This document shows positions 12,501 to 23,599 of a stretch of 64,000 nt of DNA, one piece after another. Each line of letters begins with the position of its first letter. Within the stretch, counting starts at the first letter, position 1. Where the stretch lies: positions 4,971,964 to 5,035,963 of the forward strand of contig NW_006921536.1 in the NCBI RefSeq assembly GCF_000340215.1, in the 5' to 3' direction. Origin of the DNA: Pseudocercospora fijiensis CIRAD86 (taxonomy: Eukaryota > Ascomycota > Dothideomycetes > Mycosphaerellales > Mycosphaerellaceae). The notes under the pieces were generated by a model. It did no database searches and was not told the DNA's origin. It saw nothing but the letters and a program-made list of their open reading frames with translations. Both the position numbers and the translations under genes were made by a program.

Positions 12501-13846
12501 AACCTCCATCCCCACAGAGCAGTGCGATCGCGCTTCTCACCGCTACCAGGCTACAGTAGTGGTAGCAATATTGCAGCACGCGAACAAAATAGCTCAAAGG
12601 TGCAAAAAGCCGAGGCCTCGACAAAAGCCGTAAATTTACAGAGCAGAAGATTAGCACTCGTGGTGTATCTCTTCACAGTAGAGTGTGAGTTCCGAGCTAT
12701 GCCGCCGCCCCAAAATGTCAGTCGCAAACGTAAAAAAAAGTAATAATAACGCCATCTCGTTAGTCGAGCATATCTTGCAGTGGGCAGTTGCTTGTGCCGC
12801 ACAAGCTTGTGCCAACACCCTAGCAAAAAGCCGAAGAGAGGAAAAAAACGGAAAAAACGAGCGTCCGGAAAGTTGGGCTAGGGCCCAGGGAGTCGAATGG
12901 CAGTCGTGATCGCTGCTAGGTTGTTGAAAAAGTAATTGCCCGGCAGTTTGCCGAGGGGCAAATGCTTGCGTTCATCATCTTTCTTTCTGTTGGTAATTCT
13001 TACTAAAAAAAAACCTACATGTACCTACCAATCTACTACTGACATACGCGTTGACGCCTTTTGTTAGTGGTAGAGAGATGCTAACTTTTTATAGGATTTC
13101 GGAGTGATAATGAAAAAAAGCTAAGATCGTGCAAGATGAGAGTAGATTGTGAAGCGAACTTTGCAGATAAACATCTCTAAGTACATATATGTATGATCTG
13201 TAATCAAGCGAGTTCTCTTCACGCCTTTTCCCACGACCTAATAAGTTAAAAAATTAGCAATCGATAGGTATACCGAGCATTTTCCCTTTCCGACCCGACC
13301 CTCCTCTCATCACGCAAGCGAGTAGTGTATTATTGTTGTTGGAAATGCGAAGAAGCACCAACAAAATCCTGACATCATATGTAGAGAGGGCGCAAAACAA
13401 ATCGGAACCCGAAGAGCCTATTCGCTCGTTCGTTGAGCATGACCCCGTCGACCTTGCTTGCCCACGTTTCTTGTTCAGCACCGCACACCCCCACTATTCT
13501 ACTTCCGGATGGATCTCTGAATTCCCCTGATCCTCGTCGCAGGCACTGTAACTTCGATACCTTATTTCCTGTATGTATGTACTACTCTCCAGCAGTTTGG
13601 GTCGACAGTCGAGACCAGGTCGCACGAATCGAGAAAAGTCGCGACTGCGTGTTTTTGTCCTCTCTCTATTTGTGGTACATACCTAGCAATCAATCCGGGA
13701 CCTGGGTAGGAGGGAGGGTGGAAAGAGGAGGAGGAAGTACTGTACAGGACAGTAAGCGGGTATACTTTTATACACATATACATATGTACATACAAGTGGC
13801 GGCGTGCCGGCAATGGAGTCTGAGAGTGTTGGCAGGGTATGCTAGA
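9558..13846. other. Host intergenic DNA up to the transposon junction; no supported gene
   Basis: One plus-strand frame stays open for 273 codons (9,558-10,379), but its composition (Arg, Ser, His and Cys rich, no domain) does not look like a real protein and shorter ORFs overlap on both strands. The stretch 12,700-13,260 is AT-richer with A-runs. The host sequence ends at 13,854, at the target-site duplication of the hAT element. Confidence 0.4.
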
Positions 13847-13854
13847 CTATGTTT

Positions 13855-13877
13855 CAGAGATGTAAAAACCTTAGTAA
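13855..13877 (+). repeat. hAT left terminal inverted repeat
   Basis: Perfect 23-bp match to the reverse complement of 56,159-56,181. It is followed by an ATAGTA/TAGTAA-rich subterminal tract mirrored at the other end. Confidence 0.95.
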
Positions 13878-14724
13878 ACTAGTAAATAGTAATTACTATA
13901 GTAATAGTAACATTACTATAGTAATCACTATTACTATCACTATTACTATTACTAGGGACCTTCGAGAAATAGTAATAGTAATAGTAATAGTAAAATAGTA
14001 ATTACTATTCTACTATTATAGTAGTTTTTCTACCTATTCTAAGCTATAGAATTACTTAATAAGTATAATATACTATAATATACTATAATATAATTAAGGA
14101 TAGTCTAATATTAAGAGTAGAAATATATATTACTATAGTATATATATAATAGTATAGTAGCGGCTTCTACTAGTCGCTATAGTCGATAATATATATACAA
14201 TAGTATAGTAGCCGCTAATATTAGCCGCTATAGTTGCTATTATCTAGTAAGGGCAGGTATACTTATATAGGCAGTCTTTCTAATAGCTAGATAGAGCCGT
14301 TATCTATTTTATACTATATAATCGTTACAATTCTATTATCTTATAGCCGTATACTTAATATATATTTTTTATATTTATACTAGCTATAGGATTACTTATA
14401 TAGTGCTCTAGACTATATAGATATTTACAGTATAATATAGGTATAAAAGATTAACAGTATCTACCTAAATAAAGAAACTACTATAATAAAAATAATATAA
14501 TACCGGTATTCTTATAGAAAGTATCTAATAGACTATAATTACTTAATGTTTCTTTCTAATATAGCTATACTATAATCTAAGTCTAGATTATAATAGAATT
14601 AAAAGCAATTTATATAAAGAAAACCCTTTAATACCCTTAACTCCTACTACTATATATAATACTACTATACCTAGATAGCTAAGACTAGGCTAAATAGCCT
14701 AGTCTAAGTCTATCTCTCTATCGG
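13878..14724. other. hAT left subterminal non-coding region
   Basis: Very AT-rich. It starts with TAGTAA/ATTACT trinucleotide arrays (13,880-14,010), then short repeats such as TATACTATAA and GTATAGTAGC-GCT-type inverted motifs (14,090-14,250). Such subterminal repeats are where hAT transposases usually bind (family knowledge). The 3' UTR of the 258-aa gene probably lies at the right end. Confidence 0.6.
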
Positions 14725-15551
14725 CTATCTCCTCCGAGTCGGCGAGTCCTTACTATCTTCCTTACTACTATCTATCTCGATACTGTTTCTAGTACTAAGA
14801 ATCTCTTCTATAGTACTATAGCTTAGAGATTTAATCTCCTCCTTTGAGGCCGTACTTAAATAGGCCTCTATAAGAATCTTTTCCTCCTCTTTATACTCTA
14901 AATTAAAGAAGTTAAGTCTACTAAGAAAGTAGATATCGTCGCAGATATCCGCATAGAGACAGGTATCTCTAGCCGACTCGACACTAGTACCAATAGTAGT
15001 ATAGTTCTCGGGGGATACTATACTACTATCTAGAAACAGTCGAATAAAAGCTATAATATCTATTAGTATAGAGATATTACTAGATCTTAAGGCTAGTACA
15101 CAACACTTACTATAGTCTTGAAAGTATAGCGAGTATCTTAGAATATAAAGCGTAAGGTATTCAATTCTAGAAACGATATCGTTATCGTTTAAAGAGTCGA
15201 TATAAGCTCGAATATCTAGCCGAGAATTAAACTCGTCTAAATTATCGATAGAGTGTACAAAAGCTAAAAATTATTAGTATAACACGTTAGGTTAGTATAT
15301 TAGGGTATAATACCTTTAATCCTCTTATATTCCTTAATATCGTACTGCTTAATACACTTAATAAAGTAGGTAATCCGAAGTCGATTTAGATATTCGACGA
15401 TTTCTTTATTTCCTTTAGCTCTATTACTTAGCAAGCTATTAATAACAGCCCTAATAGTTTTGTCTATGCGGCTAGACGCTACTATAGGACTCTTATTAAT
15501 AAACTTATTAATAAAAGTAATAGAGGTTAAGGTATCGTCGAAGGTATACAT
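14725..15551 (-). CDS. Uncharacterised 258-aa protein carried by the hAT element (accessory gene A)
   Basis: Two exons, 15,551-15,314 and 15,263-14,725, joined across a 50-bp intron (GTATTA donor, ACTAAC and ACTAAT branch-like sites, TTTTTAG acceptor). Both exons are open throughout and the join keeps phase (AAA G|CT), giving 258 aa ending PTRRR. The sequence is rich in Ile, Ser, Asp, Leu and Tyr and looks helical, with an acidic C-terminal third (EYKEEEK, then SSKEDSKDS). There is no signal peptide and no motif I know. It is transcribed divergently from the transposase, and both flank a palindrome of about 620 bp, so co-expression is plausible. Absence of stops, unlike the heavily mutated retroelements nearby, suggests it was functional recently. 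It could assist transposition or be captured cargo; the sequence does not decide. Confidence 0.75.
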
Positions 15552-15589
15552 TCTAATAACAATAAAATTAGTATATTACTAAGTAAGTA

Positions 15590-16210
15590 GTTTTTTTTAT
15601 ATTAGTAGACTTACTTCGTATTATAGTAGTAGTCTACTATTGAATAGACGTCTTATAAGATTATAGCGTAGTAGAGAGTAGCGTAGTTAGTTGTAGTCTC
15701 GTATACTAAAGTAGTATAGAAAGAAGAAAGATCTTTAGAAAGGAAAGGACGAAGTATATATATTACTCTCTCCTTTTCAATTAAGGTTTATATACAATAT
15801 TATAACTATATTTAGTAAAAAAAATATAATAATATATTTAAATAAATTTATTTATTTATAATAGTATCTTAGAATAATAGAATAATATATTATTTTAGAA
15901 TAAATATATTCTATTATCCTATTATTCTAATATACTATTATAAATAAATAAATGAATTTCAATATACTATTATATTATTATTACTATATATAGTTATAAT
16001 ATTGTATATAAACCTTAATTCAAGTAGAGAGGGAGCAATATATATACTCGCCTTCGCTCTTCCTAAGTTTGATTTCTTTCTCTATAGTTCTCTAGTATAC
16101 TAGACTACTATCTACTATATAATCTACTATATAATCTACTATACCATCTACTATATACTCTACTATATACTTACCTCTTATATACTACTAATATTAAAAA
16201 AAAGTTATTA
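15590..16210. promoter_or_regulatory. Large imperfect palindrome between accessory gene A and the transposase (putative mirrored bidirectional promoter)
   Basis: The two arms meet near 15,900. For example, AATTAAGGTTTATATACAAT at 15,779 has its reverse complement near 16,000-16,019, followed outward by matching CTCTCT/AGAGAG and AGTATATATATT blocks and by ATATTAGTAG at the outermost ends. The arms lie between two divergent start codons (15,551 and 16,296) at similar distances. A duplicated and inverted promoter is the simplest reading; an inserted hairpin element is the alternative. Confidence 0.7.
16110..16169. repeat. ATCTACTATATA short tandem repeat
   Basis: About four to five units of ATCTACTATATA with small variations, in the right arm of the palindrome upstream of the transposase. 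Confidence 0.8.
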
Positions 16211-16295
16211 TTTATTATTCTATTAGTCTTTATATATATAATATCTTATAGCTAGAACAATTATAAATCTTAATAATTGTCTTAAGCTGTAAAAA

Positions 16296-18271
16296 ATGGC
16301 TCCTAAATTTAATTTTAATACCCCGGACGCTAAATTACCGGCACTTAAACACGCGCCGCCTCCGATTAGGGAACGGCTTTTTACTTATACTTTAGATCCC
16401 TATATTGAAAATAAAGTACGGACTTTTACAATTTCTTGTACTACGTGTAGTTATATCTATAGGAATAGAACCTGGCCTTTTAATACGAGTAATCTATATA
16501 ACTACTATAGTCAAAAACATAAAGATATAGTTACGTCTAAGGATTCCGATTATAATAGCGATAGTAACGATAATAATACTTTAAATAATAGTTAGACTAC
16601 TTTAGATAAGCATCTAAGTATAGAGACAGTACCTAATCTTAGAAAGCGAAAAAGTTATAGTTTATTTAATACCGACGAATTTACGAGATTACTATTACTA
16701 TTCATAATTAATAATAACGAGCCGTTTACTATAGTTCAAAGTAAGAGCTTTTTTAACTTGCTAAATTATTTAAATAGTGAAATAGACGAGTTACCTTCTA
16801 GATATCTTATTACTAAAGCTTTTAATACTTTTTATAATAACGAAATTGAGAAATATATACGAATTGTAAATAAAAATACTAGTAGATTCTCGTTAACCTT
16901 CGACGAATGGAACTCTCCTAATAATAGTAACGATTATCTAGGTATTACCTTACATTTTATAAATAAAAGATTTAAATTAGAGAGTTATTTAATCGGATTC
17001 GAAGTATTGAATAGCGCTACGTCCTATAGCGGAGATTTTCTATTTAAAGAATTAGATGGCCTACTTCAACAATATAGTATTAGAAATAGAATTCTAGGAG
17101 TAACTAGGGATAACGCTAGCCCTATTGATACCTTAGTTTCACAAATTAAATCCGAATATAAACAGCAATGGGGTAATTATATCGTAGATATAAGGTACGT
17201 AGCACATATTATTAATTTAATAAGTAACTCTATTCTATTATATTGCTTTTTTATACCTAATACAAGCAAAGTCTTTATAAATACTATAGATAATATAGTT
17301 AGAAATAATCCTACTTATTCTTTTACTTCTAGTATGAAAATACTACCTAGTAACTTACGAAAGATTATTAGGGCTTTTAAAACAAATCACTTTCTAAAAA
17401 ACACTTTTAGTCGAGTAGTAAAAGAGAATAAAAAGCTATATAATACTAAAGGAGGTTCCGAGAAGCTTAAAGGCGATAATGTTACTAGATGGCTATCTAA
17501 ATATAATATGATTACTAGTGTAATATATCATTTTAGTGAAATTAATAAAGTCTTAGATACCGCTAGTAGATTACCTAATAAACAGAGACGTAGCTTGAAT
17601 ATAGATAATTTTACTATTAGTAACGAAGAGTTCGACTATCTTATTATATTAAGAGATATTCTAGAGATATTTAAACATCCTACTAAGCTATTTCAGGCCC
17701 GAGACTACGAGACTATATCAAAGACTATATTAGAAATATTTAAAATTATAAGGAGTTTAGAAAAGACCTTAGAAAATCCTAGTATTAAAGCTAATCCGTT
17801 TCTAAAATACGGGGTAGAACAGGCTATTACAAAAGCCTTAGAGTATTATCCTATTAAAGATACGACCGTTTTAGATAGTAATAGTAAAACAGTTACATTT
17901 AATAAACTAAAAGACTTACTAGTTATAACGGTTCTAAATCCGTGTTTTAAGTTACAAGTTTTAGAAAGTCCTTCGCTTAACTTTAGCCCTATTATAATAG
18001 ATGAAGTAAAAGATTATCTAAGAGAAATATATAATAGTTATAAAAGCGAGTATAATAGTACTAGGGGCCGCATAGATATTTATAACGAATCGCAAGTTAC
18101 GGTTGCTAGTAGTTCTAGAACGAATAATAACGATAGCGGCGACGACGAATTCTATATTAAAGATAATAAAGTACGATTAGAAACGGACGAGTTAGAGACC
18201 TACTTATCCGAGCCTAGAGTACCGAAAGATAGGAATAATACAAATTTACTAGAAGATTATTATAGAAGTAT
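16296..18271 (+). pseudogene. hAT transposase, N-terminal and catalytic part (interrupted by element 1)
   Basis: The frame opens at 16,296 and continues to 18,271 with one TAG (16,593-16,595, probably from CAG). The N-terminus has a BED-type zinc finger: C48-x2-C51 and H75, but the expected first His is Tyr70, a change a single C-to-T would make. Then come the RNase H-like hAT domain (FSLTFDEWNSPNN, LGVTRDNASPIDT, an HIINL block) and, near the break, the family pattern DELETYLSEPRVPK. Reading stops making sense at 18,272, where the 5' LTR of element 1 begins; translation past it enters LTR sequence. Rejoined with 52,862-53,289 and discounting a 7-bp duplication, the length is 799 codons, normal for hAT. 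It is non-functional here, so any mobility would need another copy. Confidence 0.93.
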
Positions 18272-18467
18272 TATTAGGGCTAAAGAGGCTATACGTAATT
18301 AGTATGTAACTAGGCCAAGTAAAGCTAGGGTCTTAGTGCCTCAGGCAGGGCTTGGCGCTTAGCAATAGGCTAACTTGCCTGCCTTCCTCCCTCTCCTCCT
18401 AGTTCCTTATCGAATACTACCTATACCTACTACTACCCTATCTACCTACTAATATACCCTTCTTATA
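18272..18467 (+). repeat. Element 1 5' LTR
   Basis: 196 bp starting TATTAGGGCTAAAG; matches 52,661-52,856 end to end, with the differences I could see all being transitions. Confidence 0.93.
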
Positions 18468-18645
18468 TAGTATTCGATCTACCCTTTAAGGGTAGCAGCT
18501 AGATAGTCCTTATTTCAAGCTTTTAGCGGTATAGCTACGAACAAGACTAATCTAACTATATTACGCCCGAAGAACAGGACCTATACGTACTATTCTATCG
18601 AAACAACTGTACTAATTATTAAGCAAGGCCTTCTATACGGCCTAT
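18468..18645. other. Element 1 leader, left of element 2
   Basis: Untranslated leader between the element 1 5' LTR and the insertion point of element 2. Its last five bases are CCTAT (18,641-18,645), repeated at 46,102-46,106. No canonical TGG-type primer-binding site is visible next to the LTR. Confidence 0.75.
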
Positions 18646-19403
18646 TATTATAGTAGCTGCCTAGAAAGCACCGACAAGTCCTATAAGCTAGCCGCTATAC
18701 TATAAAGTAATATCGGATTTGAGTTGCCTTAGTAGTAGGGGCCCCTAGCGAAGCAGGTCGCCTAGTTAGCCTAGGTCGCCCGGGTCGCCCGAGTCGCCTA
18801 GGTCGCCTAGGTCGCCTAGTTAGCCGCTTATTTAGCCGTATAACGTAATATCTTAGGGACTCCTACGGAGGCCGTATATAGCAGAACAATACGTTATATA
18901 TTAATATACGAACGACAGGACTATACTAAACTACGCGCACGTATATACGGACGATAGTAAGCGAGATATATAGAGTCGTAGGACAGATCCGAGTAGTAGG
19001 AAGGAACCGGAAGGCAGGGAAGAGCTAGGAGAAACATGTTAGCTTAAGAGCGGTTAAACGAGTTCGTATACGCGCGCTACGTAAGTTAGCTTAGAGACAA
19101 AGGCGCTACGAGATAGCAGATAAACGGGATACGCGCGCGCGCGCTTAGCGCGTAAGGAAGGACCTAAAGGTAGAGGTTTGCTAAGAAGCTAGTAAGTAGG
19201 ATATACGTACTTATGCTCGCGCGTCGGACGCGCTAGACGGCCGTAGGGCGGAATACTAAGGAAGGGGCTCTCCCTCTAAAGTACCCTTCTTCCTTTCTTC
19301 GTAGTTCGTCTTATATAGATAGCAGCTATATTAATTTAGTGCTCCCTTTAGTTTAGTTTAAAGTTTCGTATACATTCTTACTACTTAGCTACTAACCCTT
19401 ATA
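18646..19403 (+). repeat. Element 2 5' LTR
   Basis: 758 bp, same length as 45,344-46,101; starts TATTATAGTAGC and ends CCCTTATA. Contains a tandem GGTCGCCTA array and a CGCGCGCGCGCG run near 19,132. Confidence 0.93.
18755..18826 (+). repeat. Tandem ~10-bp repeat (AGGTCGCCT) within the element 2 5' LTR
   Basis: About seven imperfect units of AGGTCGCCT / AGTTAGCCT; the same array is in the 3' LTR at 45,453-45,524. Confidence 0.85.
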
Positions 19404-19430
19404 TTACGAACTGCCTTAAAAAACGCCTCT

Positions 19431-22400
19431 ATTAAGATAGATACGCCCGACGAATAGATTTAAAATACAAGACCTAACGAAGTACCCGATTTTTCAAGCT
19501 TAGTATAGAATAAAATCCCCGCTACGCGCGAACAGCTAGACTACGCCTACGCTACCGACCCGGAACTGCTCGCTAACCTGCTTAAGGCTTATAAAGATAC
19601 TACTCGTTTCCTCTCGGTCTCCCGTACTAGCCTTAGTACGGCTCTTAACGACGCGAATGCTTCTATCGCGGAAAAAGAAGACGAGATAGGCCGCCTCTAG
19701 TCGTAGCTCGCCTCTACTCGCCTAGGCGCCGTAGTACCCGCCTCTTACCTATTTATACCTACTTTAAACAAGAGTAAGAAGCTAAGCGACCCCGAACGCT
19801 TTACCGGCAAGCGTAAAGTATACGAAGAATTTAAGATATAGGTTAAGATCCGCTTTCTCGCTAATGCCGATTACTATCCGACTAAAGCCTTAAAGACCGG
19901 ATTTATGTTTTCTCTACTTAGTAGCTCCGCCCTCGATTCCTACTATAGCCTCTTAGAAAATATAGAAACAACTATAACGGCTACTATCTAGAAGGCCCTC
20001 GACGCTAGTTTCGGCGACCCCGACCGTAAGCAAACTACGCGCCTAAACTTAGACAAACTTAAGCAAGCAAACAAGACTTACTAAGAATACTATACCGCCT
20101 TTTAATACGAGATTAGGTACGCCGAGTACCCCCCGGACATCGCTAAGTAGATCTTAGTACGCGGCCTTAGTAAAGAAATAATACTATAAGTCCGCGATAA
20201 GGATACGGAGAATCTGAATATTACCGAACTGTACGCCTTACTTACGCGTATCGACAATACGACTCGAAACTTCGCGAAAATTATCGCTAACTATAGAGGC
20301 GCCCGTACGAATGCTAGTCGCTTTACGTCGCCGTTTGCTATACTACCGTCGAAGTTATAGATAGCTTAGACGCCGGCTTTAGCACTAGCTCCGGCTATAG
20401 CCCTAATACCGCTAGGCGCCTAGCCTGCCGCCGATCCGATAGATTTAAGCGCTGCCTCGCTCGGCGCCCGTCTACGCGCGCCCCTAGTAAATAGTAAGCT
20501 TTCGGAAGAAGAGAAGTAGCGTCGCCGTATAGTAGGAGAATGTATCTACTACGGAGTAAAAGGATATATTGCTCGCCTCTACCTGTCTCTCGTCGGCCGG
20601 CTAAATACGCTAACGATATAGCGAGTCGCCGCCGCGAATATTACGACTCTAGATACGCCTTTACCGGCTAGCGCTACTCCGAGCGGCTAGGGAAAAGCTT
20701 AAACCTTATATATAGTCGCTTATAAGGTTTATTCGTTCTAAAACTAAGAGTATCTGCTACTACCTTCCCTTTCTCTAGCTCGGCTATAGAGAAAGAGTTA
20801 GTCTACTAGCCTTTCGTAGTAGAAACGTTAATAGGAAATTAAAAGAAATTATCAAAAACTGCAGCTCTTATTAACAACGGCGCAACCGGCTACTTGTTTA
20901 TAGATTACGACTATACGAGAGAGCTCGGCCTAACGTTCTAAGACCTTACGTACGCTCGGGAGTTAGAAATGTTTAATAGTACGACCGCGGCCGCCGGCAA
21001 GGTAACCTAGATCTGCTACTTATCTATTACTATCGGCCTATATACCGAATATATTATGTTTTTCCTTACGAAACTCCCGAAGACTTACCCCGTTATTCTT
21101 AGTCTTCCTTAGCTTAAAAAGTATAACCCGGTTATCGACTAGGCCTCTAAATCTCTATCCTTTACGAGTAAGTATTACGCTAAGCACTACTTTAACGAAT
21201 CTAGTCCTATCTCCGATACTCCCCGAGATCGTACCGTATTCGCTATTAGCGCGGCTGCCTTCTCGCGTCTTGCCCGCGATAAACGTACTTAGATCTTCGC
21301 TATAATAATATAGGATATCGAGAAGGCTATCCGAAAGTTCGACGAAGAACTAACGGATCTAAGAACGAAACTACCGAAGGAGTATTAGTACCGACTCTAC
21401 TAGTTTTCGAAGAAGAACGCCGATATTCTACTACCGTACCGGCTAGGTATCGACTATAAAATCGAGCTAATCGACGGTAAGCCGCCGCCGTACGGCCCTC
21501 TCTACTTAATATCTCGAGATAAGCTCCTCGTACTAAAGAAATATCTAGAAGACAACCTATAAAAGGGCTTTATCCGCCCTAGTTCCTCCGAAGCAGCCGT
21601 ACTAGTTATGTTTGCCCGGAAACCCGGCGGAGGTCTCCGTTTCTACGTAGACTACCGGGGCCTTAACGCGTTAACGAAAAAGAACCGCTACCTAATCCCT
21701 TTTATAAACGAAACGCTCGAACGCTTTTCGAAGGCTCGCTAGTTTACTAAGCTCGACGTAATCGCCGCCTTTAACGTAATCCGTATTACCGAGGGAGACG
21801 AATAGTTAATAGCCTTCCGAACCCGTTACGGCCTTTTTAAATACCTAGTCTTGCCGTTCGGGCTCTATAACGGACCTAGTACGTTCTAATTATATATTAA
21901 CGATACGCTTAAAGAATTCCTAGACGCCTTCGTCTCGGCGTATATAGACGATATCCTAATTTATAGTAAAACGAAAGCGGAATACTACGAATATATCGAA
22001 AAGGTACTTTAGAAACTCGTAGAAGCTAGACTATATATCGATATCGACAAGTGCGAATTCTATAAGTAAGAGGTAAAATTCCTCGGCCTTATTGTCTCTT
22101 TAGAAGGTATTCGAATAGATCCCGGCAAGATCGAAGCTATTCTAAACTAGGGAGTGCTACGAAACGTAAAAGAAGTCTAGGGCTTTCTCGGTTTTGCTAA
22201 CTTCTACCGGAGATTTATACGGAATTTTAGCAGAATCGCCCGTCTACTTACGGCACTTACGCGGAAAGACGTTAAATTTAAATAGTTACCGGCCTATTAA
22301 GAAGCCTTCGACTAGTTACGGCAAAGTTTTACGACCGTACCGATCCTATAGTACTTCGACTTCGATAAAGAAACGCGCCTAGAAACCGATACTTCCGATA

Positions 22401-23169
22401 GTACAACTAGCGCCGTTCTCCTTTAACGAACGACCCCGGAAGATACGTAGCTACCCGTAGCCTACCTCTCTAAGAAAATGTCCTCCGCGGAATGCAATTA
22501 CGACATCTACGATAAGGAGCTCCTCGCAATCGTTAAGGCTTTCGAAGAATAGCGTCCGGAACTCGAAGGTTCTAAGTTACCGATCTAGGTTAGCTCGGAT
22601 TATAAGAACCTTATCTACTTTCTTAAGAGCAAAATCCTTAGCCGTAGGTAGATACGCTAGAGTAAGTTTCTTTCTCGGTTTAACTTCGTTATTTAGTATA
22701 CGCCCGGTAAAGCAAACTTATAGGCCGACGTACTTATAAGGCGTAACGGAGACTCGCCTTTAGATCGAGGTCCGTAGCGTAAAGAACAGTCTATCCTTAA
22801 GGAGTATAACCTTAGCTAGGAACTATATAAGCTCCTTAGAGACGACTTTACCGGCCTAGAGCCTCTCGTAGCATCCTTTATACTAATAGCCGCTCCTGCC
22901 TTTCTCGGAGACGACGATAGCTTAGACGACGAAGATACGAGTTTAGAAAGCTTAGATAGCGACTAGGAAAGCGAAGAGGAAGTATAGGACCTCCTCGAAC
23001 CTACCTAGCTCGAACAATAGCTTACGATAGTATACGCCGAAGACGCTTTTACTAAAGGTCTAATTCAAGCTTTATAGAACGAGGAGCGGTTATACGAGAA
23101 TGTTTCTCTCTCGGAGTACGAGCTCTATAAAACTCTACCGCGAGTACCCCGTATAACATTTAGAAATGC
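19431..23169 (+). pseudogene. Element 2 gag-pol, left part (gag, protease, reverse transcriptase, RNase H)
   Basis: Gag reads clearly at about 19,550-20,560 (DPELLANLLKAYKDTTRF, PERFTGKRKVYEEFKIQVKI with TAG read as Gln). It ends in a damaged zinc knuckle in which Cys codons have become Tyr (CIYYGVKGYIARLY). An aspartic protease region follows. The reverse transcriptase lies at about 21,480-22,100, with [30 protein letters not shown] and an intact YIDD (21,941-21,952), then [15 protein letters not shown]. RNase H follows to about 22,700 (the block LVAYLSKK is partly visible). Dozens of codons are TAG or TAA where Gln or Trp is expected. The frame continues across the break: AAT GC joins C CTC TAC at 43,805 to give NALYVPDFEDLRD. 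Confidence 0.9.
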
Positions 23170-23340
23170 TATTAGGATACGCTCTGTAGAGCAGAGACGG
23201 ACACGATTCTAGTATACAAAGATAATTAATTGTTAGTTAGTTACTAGCCTAGGAAACTATATATATTAATCGTTATAATCTACGGTAGGATCGATAGTAT
23301 CCGAAGCAGGATCGGCCGCACTACTATCTAAACTGTAATA
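23170..23340 (-). repeat. Element 3 3' LTR
   Basis: 171 bp; on the plus strand starts TATTAGGATACG and ends CTGTAATA. About 11 differences from the right copy, all transitions. Confidence 0.93.
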
Positions 23341-23599
23341 ACCTCCCCCCTAAAAGGAAAGACTTATACGCCCTCGTATATAATACGCCGCCTAATGCTT
23401 CTTAGTACTGTATCCTATTACTCGTATCGTAGCAATGCCTATACTAATACTTATACCGATAGGTGCTATTTATACTATATCCTATTAATCGTATGCCTAT
23501 GCTTATACTAACGGGTAGTTTCTATACTATATCGTATTAATCGTATGCCTATACTCGTGCTAATATGTGCTTTCTATTAATCGCTTATACTAACGGGTA

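Noticed and set aside
13433..13882. 149-codon plus-strand ORF at the host/transposon boundary
   Set aside because: It runs from host DNA across the target duplication into the hAT terminal repeat, so it cannot be an ancestral gene, and it has no recognisable motif.
13880..14010. TAGTAA arrays as a CRISPR-like or telomeric repeat
   Set aside because: They are simple trinucleotide microsatellites mirrored at the other end of the hAT element; there are no spacers.
18272..18302. C-terminus of the open transposase frame (YRSIIRAKEAIRN) as genuine protein
   Set aside because: The last ten or so codons lie inside the element 1 LTR and recur at 52,661; the true continuation is at 52,862.
19130..19150. 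CGCGCG run as a host CpG-island-type promoter
   Set aside because: It lies inside the element 2 LTR and is repeated identically near 45,832; CG persistence simply reflects that mutation targets CpA.
22194..22382. 62-codon plus-strand ORF
   Set aside because: It is an out-of-frame shadow of the element 2 RT/RNase H region.
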